From positions 146,386 to 210,385 of the forward strand of contig NZ_BNDS01000006.1 of the NCBI RefSeq assembly GCF_014656545.1: a stretch of DNA of 64,000 bases, in the 5' to 3' direction. This document shows, piece after piece, positions 8,010-16,284 of this stretch. The first letter of the stretch is position 1, and each line of letters begins with the position of its first letter. A program made the position numbers and the translations under genes. Origin of the DNA: Neobacillus kokaensis (GTDB lineage: Bacteria > Bacillota > Bacilli > Bacillales > Cytobacillaceae). The notes below the pieces were generated by a model, which saw only the letters and a program-made list of their open reading frames with translations, was not told where the DNA came from and did no database searches.

Positions 8010-8852
8010 ATGAGCAAGGTGAAAATTGTAACCGATTCAACGATGGATGTGCCTGAAGAAATTGTTGAGAAACTTGGAATAGAAGTAGTACCTTTGGCGA
8101 TTACGATAGATGGTGAAACGTTTTTTGACCGGGTAGAATTGGATCCCGTTGATTTTATAAAAAATATGAGCTCCTCAAAAGAACTGCCGAAAAGCTCGCA
8201 GCCTTCCGTCGGTGCTTTTCTTGAGGTATATGACCGGCTTGGTAAGGAAGGCTATGAAGTCTTATCCATTCATATGACAGGTAAAATGAGCGGTACTGTT
8301 CGTTCAGCGGAAAGTGCGGCCCAGATGACTGAAACAAAAGTGACGGTGATTGATTCCAAATTTATTTCCAAAGCGCTTTCATTTCAGGTGAAAGAAGCGG
8401 CACAAATGGCTAACGAGGGGAAAAGCGTGGAAGAAATCCTTGGACGGCTTAATCTAGTAAGAGAACATACTAAATTATATATTATGGTAGATACATTGGA
8501 GAATCTAGTAAAAGGCGGGCGAATCGGCAAAGGGAAGGCATTTATCGGCTCCCTCCTGAATATTAAACCGATTGCTTCACTCGAGGGTGCGGAATACACA
8601 CCAGTTACGAAGGCGCGCAGCTATTCACAGGTGGTTAAGTTTATGACCAAGCAGTTTGCCGAAGACGTAAAGGGCAAAACAATTCGCGGTGTCGGGATTG
8701 CTCATGCTGAAGCCTATGAGCTTGCGGTAAAGATTAAGGAGAGCATTTACGAATTAACCGGATTTCAAGATGTGGAGATCGATTATACCAATCCGACTGT
8801 CAGTACCCATACTGGTGCTGGGGCACTTGCGTTGATGTATTATTATGATTAG
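8010..8852 (+). CDS. DegV family fatty-acid-binding protein
   Basis: DegV/FakB proteins bind a fatty acid and present it to the kinase FakA for phosphorylation before entry into phospholipid synthesis. The 280-residue protein has the N-terminal KIVTDSTMDVP motif, the HMTGKMSGT segment that surrounds the lipid head group, and the C-terminal THTGAGALALMYY. It is monocistronic: a matrix-operon terminator lies upstream, and a bidirectional terminator shared with the opposite MBL gene lies downstream. Which fatty acid it binds cannot be told from sequence. Confidence 0.92.
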   Translation: MSKVKIVTDSTMDVPEEIVEKLGIEVVPLAITIDGETFFDRVELDPVDFIKNMSSSKELPKSSQPSVGAFLEVYDRLGKEGYEVLSIHMTGKMSGTVRSAESAAQMTETKVTVIDSKFISKALSFQVKEAAQMANEGKSVEEILGRLNLVREHTKLYIMVDTLENLVKGGRIGKGKAFIGSLLNIKPIASLEGAEYTPVTKARSYSQVVKFMTKQFAEDVKGKTIRGVGIAHAEAYELAVKIKESIYELTGFQDVEIDYTNPTVSTHTGAGALALMYYYD

Positions 8853-8858
8853 ATAATA

Positions 8859-8898
8859 AAAATAGGATGGAGCCAAACGAGGAGGCCCATCCTATTTT
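8859..8898. terminator. Bidirectional terminator between degV and the MBL gene
   Basis: Twelve-base-pair perfect stem (AAAATAGGATGG with CCATCCTATTTT). A and T flanks make it functional on both strands. Confidence 0.85.
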
Positions 8899-9782
8899 AA
8901 TTTTACAAGCTCTCGAGATGATTCCGAAACAATGTAACCTAGCCTTACTAAATGCTTGCGAATCCCGCTCCGTTCCCATGTTTTTAACAGGGGATTTTCC
9001 AAGGTTCTTTTCGGATAGAAAATTCCGATTTCAGTAAGCTCTTCAAATGTAAGACCATTTCGGACATATTGGTCAATCATTTCATCGCGCTTGTCAATGA
9101 TGGTGAGGAATTTTTCCATTGCTGCTTTAAATTCCTGCTTCTTGAAAACTCCTTTTTGGTGCCCGGTTATAAACGTATCAGCATCGAGGGTAAGGAGACG
9201 CTCCCCAGATGTAATAAAGTCGTCAATATTGCCATCTGTACCGTTATACCACGGACCAAACGTGGTCATGTCATAATCACCAACAAAAGCGATGCCTAAA
9301 TCAGGAAAGTACGGACAGGAAAAGCCGCTTGTATGCCCCGGCGTATGTAAAAAAATCACTTTCACTTCCCCAAATCGGTACTCTGTTTCATAGTCATATG
9401 TTCCGGAAATTCCGCTAAGGTTTTCTATCAACTCAAGCGGCAGAGTCTTTTCCCATTTTTCAACACCATCGGCTCCCCATTCTTGATATATCGCATTGGC
9501 CCGGGCGACACCTTCCACTGTACGAGAAGTTTCAAATTCAATTGGATTGATCCATTTGGTTACGTCGGGAAACAGATGGTTATGAGTTGTATGATCCGGG
9601 TGATAATGAGTATTAATGATCAGTTCCATTCCTTTTTCCTGTTTAAGATCTAAAAGTGTCTTTGCCTCAGCGCCACTGTCAATTAATACCTTTTCACTGC
9701 CATCTAAGAATAAACTACGGGAGTAAGGCACCTTACTGTGATTCGGGCCTTCTAATATGAGAATTGGACCGATTCGTTCCAA
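8892..9782 (-). CDS. MBL-fold metallohydrolase
   Basis: A 296-residue metallo-beta-lactamase-fold hydrolase. The zinc motif HYHPDH lies at 59-64, the third ligand histidine in HTPGHTSG near 150-157, the bridging Asp in VGDYD, and the last histidine in TGHQKG. The C-terminal ~70 residues are helical. The frame extends to 9815, but GGAGGTG lies exactly six bases before TTG at 9782, so that start is preferred. A palindrome overlapping the start-site region hints at repression. Substrate is unknown. Confidence 0.85.
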   Translation of the reverse strand: MERIGPILILEGPNHSKVPYSRSLFLDGSEKVLIDSGAEAKTLLDLKQEKGMELIINTHYHPDHTTHNHLFPDVTKWINPIEFETSRTVEGVARANAIYQEWGADGVEKWEKTLPLELIENLSGISGTYDYETEYRFGEVKVIFLHTPGHTSGFSCPYFPDLGIAFVGDYDMTTFGPWYNGTDGNIDDFITSGERLLTLDADTFITGHQKGVFKKQEFKAAMEKFLTIIDKRDEMIDQYVRNGLTFEELTEIGIFYPKRTLENPLLKTWERSGIRKHLVRLGYIVSESSRELVKLK

Positions 9783-9834
9783 TACTATCACCTCCGATTT
9801 TCTCAATAATCGCATTTAATTTTTATTTTTCGAC

Positions 9835-9876
9835 TGAATGCTCATTCATTATACCACGTATGAAATCATTTTATCA
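9835..9876 (-). promoter_or_regulatory. Promoter with TetR-type palindrome upstream of the MBL gene
   Basis: On the minus strand TATAAT lies at 9853-9848, with a weak -35 (TGATAA at 9876-9871) 17 bases upstream. Immediately downstream is the perfect palindrome TGAATG, two bases, CATTCA (9835-9848), resembling the half-sites of TetR/FadR-type repressors of Bacillus fatty-acid genes but with shorter spacing. Confidence 0.5.
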
Positions 9877-10002
9877 TGTTAATTAACGTAATGCGCAGTG
9901 ATATAAGAAAAAAGTAATGTTTTTCTATAAACCAAAAAGGATTATAAAGTCCTAGTGTCGAAATTTCATATATTATAGACTCGTTTTGAAAGGAACAAGA
10001 AT

Positions 10003-11628
10003 ATGGCCAATGACAAGGTGAAGGAACTGCCACTTTATCGAAAGGTACTATTATTTTCTTTTATGATTACATTTTTGGTAGTAGTTTCAACAGCTGGTAT
10101 GGTTTTTTTCTTTCAATCTAACCAAATAGAGGAGCAGCTCATCGAACGGGCAAAAGATATTTCACTTGTTTGGAGTGATTCCATTCCTTCCAGTTTGGTT
10201 CAAGATGTAATGAAACAGCATGATGAAAACGCTCCGTCAGCGAGAAAACTAAATGAATTAGTGGCTGAACTATTGGGGAAAAACATCAAGTATTTTGATG
10301 GCTACATTGTAGTTGCAAAAAAAATGAACGGAAATGAGGTATCCTTTCTAACCTTGTCAAGAAAAAACGGAAAGGGCAGCTTGGGCAGCTACAGCCATTA
10401 CTCTGCCGGGAGGGAGTTTCTGGCAGCCTATAACCGTTCTATTAAAGAAAAAGGATTAACAGCAAGCAGGATATACCAAGATAGCTATGGGAGTTGGGTA
10501 ACCGTATTTGATCCCGTTTTTGATGACCAAGGCAAACTGGTTGCTGTGTTTGTCGTAAATGTTGACGCAACCAAGGTTGAAAGCTATAAGAAAAAAATTG
10601 GAACCTATTTGCTCATTGCTTTAATTTTGATCACTGCTTTTGTTTACATTACGATGAAATGGGGTCTTAAACAGGTTTTTGAACCTGTTCAAGAAATTAT
10701 CTCTGGAATCAATGCAGTTAGCGCCGGTAATTTTGCGATCAAGCTGCAAATTTCTAATGAATCGGATCTTGGGCAAATCGGGGAAAAATTTAACCAAATG
10801 ACCAGTCAGTTATCGATTCTTTTCGACAGGCTTTCTGATACATATAAAGAGTTTGGCACTCACCCCGCAGATCTTGGTATAAGCCATCCATTTGAAGAAG
10901 CCATTGATGAAATGGAGAAGGTTATTGAAAAGACTAGGTTGCAAAAAGAATTACAGCGGGCTGAAAAAATGAATGCGATCGGGCAGCTGGCGGCATCAGT
11001 AGCCCATGAAATAAGAAACCCAATGACAGTCGTAAAAGGATTTTTGCAGCTTTTTTATGCAAAGGAACACTTAACGTCGGAGGAAAAGACATATATTCAC
11101 TTAATGATTGGGGAAATAAACCGTGCCGAAATGATTATTAATGATTATTTATCACTTGCGAAGCCAAATCTAGAGGATATCACTAAAGTCGATGCTGGAA
11201 AATTAGCATCAAATGTGATGGACTTAATGAATACCTTTGCATTCATGTCAAAAAACATCAGCTTAGAAAAACAGATTGAAAGTGACATTTTTGTCAAAGG
11301 AAATGAGAGTGAATTAAAACAGGTCCTGATTAATATTGTTAAAAACGGTATTGAAGCGATGAGGAGCGGTGGTCTCCTGACGCTTCGAGTTTATAATACG
11401 GCACATTATGGAGTTTTTGAAATTATCGATACCGGAATTGGCATGTCGGCCGAGGAAATACAGCGCCTTGGAACAGCGTTTTACTCATTGAAGGAAAAAG
11501 GGACAGGAATGGGACTTATGGTCTGCTATCAGCTTGTCGATCGTTTGAAAGGAAAAGTTGAAGTAATTAGTGTAAAAGGGAAAGGGACAACATTTAAAAT
11601 ATCGATTCCTTTATGGTTGGATAGCTGA
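10003..11628 (+). CDS. Orphan sensor histidine kinase (sporulation-kinase type)
   Basis: A 541-residue membrane kinase. Helix one lies at about 14-36, followed by an extracellular sensing domain (about 37-195) and helix two (about 200-215). A HAMP linker follows (about 218-275), then the HisKA dimerisation domain with the phosphorylated His335 in SVAHEIRNPMTVVKGF. The ATPase domain has NIVKNGIEAM (N box), DTGIGM (G1) and GTGMGL (G2). The H-box form is that of the Spo0F-phosphorylating KinA-E group. No response regulator is adjacent, which also fits a phosphorelay kinase. The signal is unknown. Confidence 0.85.
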   Translation: MANDKVKELPLYRKVLLFSFMITFLVVVSTAGMVFFFQSNQIEEQLIERAKDISLVWSDSIPSSLVQDVMKQHDENAPSARKLNELVAELLGKNIKYFDGYIVVAKKMNGNEVSFLTLSRKNGKGSLGSYSHYSAGREFLAAYNRSIKEKGLTASRIYQDSYGSWVTVFDPVFDDQGKLVAVFVVNVDATKVESYKKKIGTYLLIALILITAFVYITMKWGLKQVFEPVQEIISGINAVSAGNFAIKLQISNESDLGQIGEKFNQMTSQLSILFDRLSDTYKEFGTHPADLGISHPFEEAIDEMEKVIEKTRLQKELQRAEKMNAIGQLAASVAHEIRNPMTVVKGFLQLFYAKEHLTSEEKTYIHLMIGEINRAEMIINDYLSLAKPNLEDITKVDAGKLASNVMDLMNTFAFMSKNISLEKQIESDIFVKGNESELKQVLINIVKNGIEAMRSGGLLTLRVYNTAHYGVFEIIDTGIGMSAEEIQRLGTAFYSLKEKGTGMGLMVCYQLVDRLKGKVEVISVKGKGTTFKISIPLWLDS

Positions 11629-11714
11629 TGCGCATCCATCCTTTTTCTTTCTTCTTTTGCTATTCTTTGATACACTATTCACGGATACATAAGAAGAAAT
11701 TTGTAGGTGATAAA

Positions 11715-12293
11715 ATGAAGATCAGATTAGCAGCAATATTTTTGACCGTAACGATGCTATTATTGTCAGCCTGCGGGAAAAAGGAGATTGAAAATGCTGT
11801 AGACTGGCCTGTGAAAGATTTTACAGCGACTACTCAAGCAAACAAGCCTTATGAATTGAAAGATTTAAAAGGAAAGGTTTGGATCTCAGATTTTATTTTT
11901 ACAAGCTGCGCGGATGTCTGCCCGCCGATGACTTCGAATATGACCAAGTTGCAAAAAATGGTCAAAGATGAAGGCTTGGAAAATGTGCAATTTGTCTCTT
12001 TTAGTGTCGATCCGACAGTGGATTCGCCAGATGTATTAACCCGTTATGCCAAGCAATTTGGAGTTGACTTTACCAATTGGACCTTTTTAACAGGTTATTC
12101 TCAAGAGTTCATCGAAAAATTTGCAGCAAAAACGTTTAAAACTTTTGTAAAGAAACCTGAGGAAGGTAATCAAGTCATCCATCAAACGTATATTTATTTG
12201 GTTGATCAAGAAGGACATATAAAAAAATCCTATAACGGGTTTAAAGATGTTCCATTTGATGAAATTATTGGCGACATTAAAACATTACAATAG
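11715..12293 (+). CDS. ypmQ: SCO family copper-binding lipoprotein
   Basis: Membrane-anchored thioredoxin-fold protein that helps insert copper into the CuA site of cytochrome c oxidase. The 192-residue protein has a lipoprotein signal with lipobox LLSAC (Cys20). The copper ligands are Cys65 and Cys69 in TSCADVC and His156 in QVIHQTY. The frame is open to 11628, but AGGTGA precedes ATG at 11715, which restores a normal lipoprotein signal. It heads the ypmQ-ypmR-ypmS gene order known from B. subtilis, but with its own terminator. Confidence 0.92.
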   Translation: MKIRLAAIFLTVTMLLLSACGKKEIENAVDWPVKDFTATTQANKPYELKDLKGKVWISDFIFTSCADVCPPMTSNMTKLQKMVKDEGLENVQFVSFSVDPTVDSPDVLTRYAKQFGVDFTNWTFLTGYSQEFIEKFAAKTFKTFVKKPEEGNQVIHQTYIYLVDQEGHIKKSYNGFKDVPFDEIIGDIKTLQ

Positions 12294-12318
12294 ACCATTT
12301 AACGGGTCTATTTTTTTT
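12291..12318 (+). terminator. Terminator after the SCO gene
   Basis: Short stem (TAGACC with GGTCTA) followed by eight T residues. Confidence 0.7.
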
Positions 12319-12368
12319 GCCAAGAATAGGATATAGTACAGAATTGTTTTGAATGAAACTTTACGTGT

Positions 12369-12527
12369 TATAATAAAGTGAAACTTCAATTAATGGGGGT
12401 TTTTCTCATCCCCCAATGAATTGTTAGTTGAACCAATCGGGCTTTTACGGGCAGTTGTTCCTTTACGATTGACTTCTCTGAATAAGCAAAGCCTTGAAGT
12501 GAAGAAATTTTCTGCCCGTTAAAGCGG
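12369..12527 (+). promoter_or_regulatory. Promoter and structured leader upstream of ypmR
   Basis: TATAAT at 12369-12374, with a weak -35, would give a leader of roughly 180 bases. It can form a hairpin at 12394-12415 (TGGGGG with CCCCCA). It can also form a long-range stem, GCTTTTACGGGCAG (12441-12454) with CTGCCCGTTAAAGC (12512-12525), 13 of 14 paired, enclosing a smaller GACTTC/GAAGTG hairpin. There is no reading frame of note. In B. subtilis degR occupies this position, but nothing like it is encoded here. Confidence 0.5.
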
Positions 12528-12560
12528 GATAAAGATAGTTTAGAAGGCAGGTGAATAATC

Positions 12561-13385
12561 ATGAAAAAAATCTTCACCCCTCTTATTCTCTCAGTGTTAA
12601 TGCTTGCCTCTTGCAGCGAAACGGATCAATTGGTGCTACATCCAGAAAAGAAGACAGCAGTTCAAGCTTTTGCGCCCATTCCTTCTGATTTTTCGCCACG
12701 AAACTTAACCGTGTTATCAGCAGGTGATTCCTTAACACAAGGCGTTGGTGACAGTACAGGCCAAGGCGGATATTTGCCTTATTTAGAAATGATGCTTGAA
12801 AAAGATAAAGGAATTAAAGAAGTCGATTTTTATAATTATGGTGTCAAAGGAAACCGAACGACACAGCTGTTAAAACGATTAAAATCCCCGGAATTAAAAC
12901 CTGTGCTGGACAAAGCTGATTTAGTGATTCTGACGATCGGCGGCAATGATATAATGAAGGTCGTACGAGACCATTTCTCCAATTTGCAGCTTTCGGACTT
13001 TATTAAAGAAAAAGAAACGTATCGAGACCACCTAACACAAATTATCCAGACAATTGTTCAGGAAAACCCTAATGCTTCGATTGTGTTAGTAGGAATGTAT
13101 AATCCCTTCACGAAATGGTTTTCTCATATTAAAGAAATGGATAAAATCGTATCGGAATGGAATAAAACAGGGCAGTCTGTCATAGTTAATTATCCTAACG
13201 CCTACTTTGTTGAAATTGACGATTTATTTTTAAACACAAATGAAAACCTCTTTTATACGGATCATTTCCACCCAAACGACAAAGGTTATCAGCTCATTGC
13301 CGAAAGACTGAATGAGGCTCTTGGTGAACAAGTCATTCCTGAACTAGAGAAGAAGACATTAATGGTAAGTACAGAGGAGAATTAA
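12561..13385 (+). CDS. ypmR: SGNH/GDSL-family lipoprotein hydrolase
   Basis: A 274-residue exported lipoprotein with lipobox LMLASC (Cys18). The SGNH blocks are in order: SAGDSLTQGVGD (nucleophile Ser), GVKGNRT (Gly), TIGGNDI (Asn), and DHFHPNDKGY near 230 with the catalytic Asp and His. Family members are esterases or acylhydrolases; the substrate here is unknown but must be at the cell surface. It is followed after seven bases by ypmS, so the two are probably cotranscribed. Confidence 0.9.
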   Translation: MKKIFTPLILSVLMLASCSETDQLVLHPEKKTAVQAFAPIPSDFSPRNLTVLSAGDSLTQGVGDSTGQGGYLPYLEMMLEKDKGIKEVDFYNYGVKGNRTTQLLKRLKSPELKPVLDKADLVILTIGGNDIMKVVRDHFSNLQLSDFIKEKETYRDHLTQIIQTIVQENPNASIVLVGMYNPFTKWFSHIKEMDKIVSEWNKTGQSVIVNYPNAYFVEIDDLFLNTNENLFYTDHFHPNDKGYQLIAERLNEALGEQVIPELEKKTLMVSTEEN

Positions 13386-13392
13386 AATTTTT

Positions 13393-13971
13393 ATGAAAAA
13401 CAAATGGAAAATTGGATTCCTGGTGCTGCTGGGGATTAACCTTTTGTTCGCAATTATTATTTATTCGCTTATAACGAAATCATACGAAGATGTGGAGCAA
13501 AAGTTTGCCAAACGGCAGGCGGGGGAGCATGTATCGTTTCATGTAAAATCCAACAAGGATGATTTGAATAAACTGATCAATCATTATTTAGAGGAAGAAG
13601 CCGCTGATTCCCCGATTCATTATCGTGTGCTACTGGCAGATGAAGTGGAGTTATATGGAAAAATACCTGTTTTTAGTGAAGAATTAAATATGAAATTAAC
13701 CTTTGAACCGAAGGCATTAAAAAACGGTGACTTGGTTCTAAGGCAAAAGTCGATGTCACTAGGAGACATGCCGCTGCCAATTTCGTATATATTAAGGTTT
13801 ATCAGTGATAATTATAAGCTGCCTAATGGTGTTATTATCAGACCAAAGGACGAGCTAATTTATATTAACATGCAGCAATTAAAGCTGAAAAGTGATTTGA
13901 AAATTAAAGCAGATAGGTTTGATCTAAAAAACGATAACATTGCTTTCACCATTTTAGTACCAGTAAAATAA
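13393..13971 (+). CDS. ypmS: YpmS family membrane-anchored protein (DUF2140)
   Basis: A 192-residue protein with one N-terminal membrane anchor (about 5-24) and an extracellular domain with alternating strands, matching YpmS of B. subtilis. No catalytic motif is seen. It lies directly behind ypmR, a conserved pairing that suggests a shared envelope role. The ribosome site before the start is weak, so translation may depend on ypmR. Confidence 0.85.
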   Translation: MKNKWKIGFLVLLGINLLFAIIIYSLITKSYEDVEQKFAKRQAGEHVSFHVKSNKDDLNKLINHYLEEEAADSPIHYRVLLADEVELYGKIPVFSEELNMKLTFEPKALKNGDLVLRQKSMSLGDMPLPISYILRFISDNYKLPNGVIIRPKDELIYINMQQLKLKSDLKIKADRFDLKNDNIAFTILVPVK

Positions 13972-13987
13972 GTCGGTTGACTCATAG

Positions 13988-14027
13988 AGGTGCGTGACAT
14001 CACAAAAAATTGCGGTGTCACGCACCT
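13988..14027. repeat. Hairpin repeat of the GGTGTCA-S-GCACC type
   Basis: Perfect 12-base-pair stem (AGGTGCGTGACA with TGTCACGCACCT), extendable by two pairs. The core resembles the hairpin at 28153-28201, suggesting a dispersed palindromic family that sits between genes and may act as a terminator. Confidence 0.6.
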
Positions 14028-14036
14028 TGTGCTCTT

Positions 14037-14789
14037 TTAATCTTCCATACTAATAAACTGAAGTAACGGCTCACCTTTTGTTAATCCGATGAGTGCAATG
14101 GTGTAGCTTTTATTTGCGGTAAATTGCAGCTTTGGCATAGATAAGATTACTGTCTTGGTTCCGGTTTCCCTGGTTTCAAGGTCAACTGTCATCGGGGTTA
14201 ATCCTAAATAGTCGGTTGCCTGCTTATAGGCTATCTTTTGAAAAATTACATCCCGGTTTTTTACGGCAATATCCAGTGCTGGTGTATCCGGCGATAAATG
14301 AATAAAGCGAAACTGTGCTTCATTTCTTGGAATCACCGGCTGGTTTTCGAACTGAAGCAAACGCATTTTCTTCATCGAATCAATCGTTGTCAGAGTGTAC
14401 GATTTGCCTGGTTCTACGATGATTTTTTTATTTAAAACACTGTCCACCATATTACCTGAAGGATATATATCAACATGGTACTTGCCAGGATTTAAAGCAA
14501 GAGTGGTACTTACATTCTTAAATGGAAGATCACTTAAAACTCTTTTTCCATTTACATAAAAATCAATATTGGAAGAATCATAGGAGGTATGAAATACACG
14601 AATCTTTGCTTCCTCCGGGGTCAATTGAGGCTGGGTGCGAATCATCGTAATGGCTTTATTCATGTAATGCAAGTGCTTTAGGTAAAAATGCATATGATAG
14701 GTTGGATTAGTATATTTGTAAAATTGAGCTAATGAATCATACATCGCAGCCTTTTGCAGATAATCACCCTGATTTCTCGTATCGGACAT
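14037..14789 (-). CDS. DUF4397 domain protein
   Basis: A 250-residue protein without a clear signal peptide. An N-terminal helical segment (about 1-55) precedes two copies of an immunoglobulin-like DUF4397 unit. The first starts at AKIRVFHTSYDSSNIDFYVNG and the second at AQFRFIHLSPDTPALDIAV; each has the RxxHxSxDxxxxD signature and ends in a YTxxxI/L strand. DUF4397 proteins are usually surface-associated with unknown function. The gene is monocistronic, ending against the hairpin repeat. Confidence 0.85.
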   Translation of the reverse strand: MSDTRNQGDYLQKAAMYDSLAQFYKYTNPTYHMHFYLKHLHYMNKAITMIRTQPQLTPEEAKIRVFHTSYDSSNIDFYVNGKRVLSDLPFKNVSTTLALNPGKYHVDIYPSGNMVDSVLNKKIIVEPGKSYTLTTIDSMKKMRLLQFENQPVIPRNEAQFRFIHLSPDTPALDIAVKNRDVIFQKIAYKQATDYLGLTPMTVDLETRETGTKTVILSMPKLQFTANKSYTIALIGLTKGEPLLQFISMED

Positions 14790-14887
14790 ACGACCAACTC
14801 CTAAAAAATCTGTTACAACATAAAGTATTCAAGTTTTCATACTAGGTGCCTATAGGAGTAATAATTTGGATATATTTCATTTTTTTG

Positions 14888-15091
14888 TTTACAAAGAGTC
14901 AAAAATTACATATACTATAAATTGTAAAATACATGAAAGCGGGTGATGTGCAATGTTTATTCAAACAACGAACGATAACTTTTATCTGAATATTGTTGGC
15001 ACAGCCCATAACTTTAATTGTTAGTGATTTCATTTTTCTATGTTCCTTTTATGCAAATGAAACCATGGGCTGTGCATGCCTATGGTTTTTT
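14888..15091 (+). promoter_or_regulatory. Transcription attenuator with leader peptide upstream of the RsgA paralogue
   Basis: A sigma-A promoter (TTTACA at 14888-14893, 17-base spacer, TATACT at 14911-14916) precedes a 23-codon ORF. Two exclusive RNA structures follow. Antiterminator: GCACAGCCCAT (14999-15009, inside the ORF) pairs perfectly with ATGGGCTGTGC (15065-15075). Terminator: AAACCATGGGC (15060-15070) pairs with GCCTATGGTTT (15078-15088), followed by T residues to 15091. A ribosome finishing the ORF would cover the first arm and favour termination; a stalled or absent ribosome would leave it free and favour read-through. Confidence 0.75.
14953..15024 (+). CDS. Leader peptide of the attenuator
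   Basis: A 23-residue ORF starting at ATG behind GGGTGATG with a five-base gap and ending at TAG (15022). The peptide begins MFIQTTNDNFYL and ends AHNFNC. Its 3' half encodes one arm of the antiterminator stem. It is probably a translation sensor rather than a functional peptide. Too short for normal gene callers. Confidence 0.65.
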   Translation: MFIQTTNDNFYLNIVGTAHNFNC

Positions 15092-15121
15092 AATTTATTT
15101 TTTAGCATGGAGGAATTTAGA

Positions 15122-16180
15122 ATGAATTTATTTTCAATTGGATTAACTGAGATAATGAAAACAGAGTTTGACAACTTGATGACAGAGGAAAGTTTAATTT
15201 TTGGCAGAGTGGCTCTTGAACATAAACGGATGTACCGCGTTTGGACGGAACATCATGAATTGCTTTGTGAAGTATCGGGAAAATTCAGCTTTCAAGCATT
15301 CAGCAGAGAGGACTTTCCGGCAGTTGGTGACTGGGTAGCTTTAAAGCCTAGGATAGAAGAAGGAAAAGGTACCATTTTAAAGGTCTTGCCTAGGAAGAGT
15401 AAATTTTCAAGGAAGCAGGCGGGGAATACCGCAGAAGAGCAAATTGTCGCGGCTAATGTGGACACTGTTTTTCTTGTTAACTCTTTAAATGAGGATTTAA
15501 ATGTCCGAAGAATCGAGCGGTATCTCTTGTTAGCATGGGAAAGCGGAGCAAATCCGGTAATTGTGCTAAGTAAAGCGGACCTTTGTTCAAATATTGAAGA
15601 GAAAAAGGCTGAAGTAGAATCCGTCTCATTCGGAGGTGTACCCATTATACCAATTAGCGCCGAGACAAATGAAGGTCTAGAAAAATTAGCACCATATTTA
15701 CAGCCTGGTAAAACCATTGCCTTACTTGGCTCCTCAGGCGTTGGCAAATCTACCTTAACAAATCGATTATTAGGTGAAGAAAAACAATTGGTAAATGATA
15801 TCAGAATGTCTGATGATAAGGGCAGGCACACAACTACTCACAGAGAGCTGGTGCTGCTGCCAAATGGCTGTATTTTGATTGATACACCGGGGATGCGGGA
15901 GCTCCAATTATGGAATAGCTCTGAAGGACTGTCGGAAACCTTTTCGGATATTGAACAGCTGGCTTCTCAATGTAAATTCAAAGATTGTTCTCACCGGAAT
16001 GAACCTGGCTGTGCCGTCGAGACAGCGATTGAATCAGGCCTGCTAACAGCTGAACGACTTGTCAGTTATCATAAGCTCCAAAAAGAGCTTGCGTTTATTG
16101 AAAGAAAAGCTGATAAACGAGCTCAATCTGAAGAAAGAAAAAGGTGGAAAAAAGTTCATAAGCAAAGAAAGAGCTTTTAG
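15122..16180 (+). CDS. rsgA: Circularly permuted ribosome-assembly GTPase, RsgA paralogue
   Basis: RsgA GTPases act late in 30S ribosome maturation. The 352-residue protein has an N-terminal OB fold (about 25-95), then the permuted GTPase domain: NKxD-type SKAD (150-153), Walker A GSSGVGKS (203-210) and DTPG (254-257). The C-terminal zinc module has ligands Cys284, Cys289, His291 and Cys297, then a basic tail. It is longer than the usual ~295-residue housekeeping YloQ and not in the priA/rpe/thiN context, so it is probably a second, conditionally expressed copy. GGAGGA precedes the ATG at 15122. It sits behind the attenuator. Confidence 0.9.
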   Translation: MNLFSIGLTEIMKTEFDNLMTEESLIFGRVALEHKRMYRVWTEHHELLCEVSGKFSFQAFSREDFPAVGDWVALKPRIEEGKGTILKVLPRKSKFSRKQAGNTAEEQIVAANVDTVFLVNSLNEDLNVRRIERYLLLAWESGANPVIVLSKADLCSNIEEKKAEVESVSFGGVPIIPISAETNEGLEKLAPYLQPGKTIALLGSSGVGKSTLTNRLLGEEKQLVNDIRMSDDKGRHTTTHRELVLLPNGCILIDTPGMRELQLWNSSEGLSETFSDIEQLASQCKFKDCSHRNEPGCAVETAIESGLLTAERLVSYHKLQKELAFIERKADKRAQSEERKRWKKVHKQRKSF

Positions 16181-16190
16181 GTAATAACGG

Positions 16191-16227
16191 ACCGAATCAG
16201 TAAAAAATACTGGTTCGGTTGTTTTTT
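16191..16227 (+). terminator. Terminator after the RsgA paralogue
   Basis: Twelve-base-pair stem (ACCGAATCAGTA with TACTGGTTCGGT) followed by a T-rich tail. Confidence 0.88.
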
Positions 16228-16284
16228 ATATTTTTTCCTGTGGTATTATAGAATAACATTGATTAAATGATGAGGTAAGATTAC

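Noticed and set aside
12386-12577. 63-codon minus-strand ORF in the ypmQ-ypmR gap
   Set aside because: No ribosome site, overlaps the ypmR start and follows the stem arms; best explained as a shadow of the structured leader.
16228-16284. c-di-AMP (ydaO-type) riboswitch before ktrB
   Set aside because: The gap after the terminator is only about 60 bases, too short for that riboswitch.
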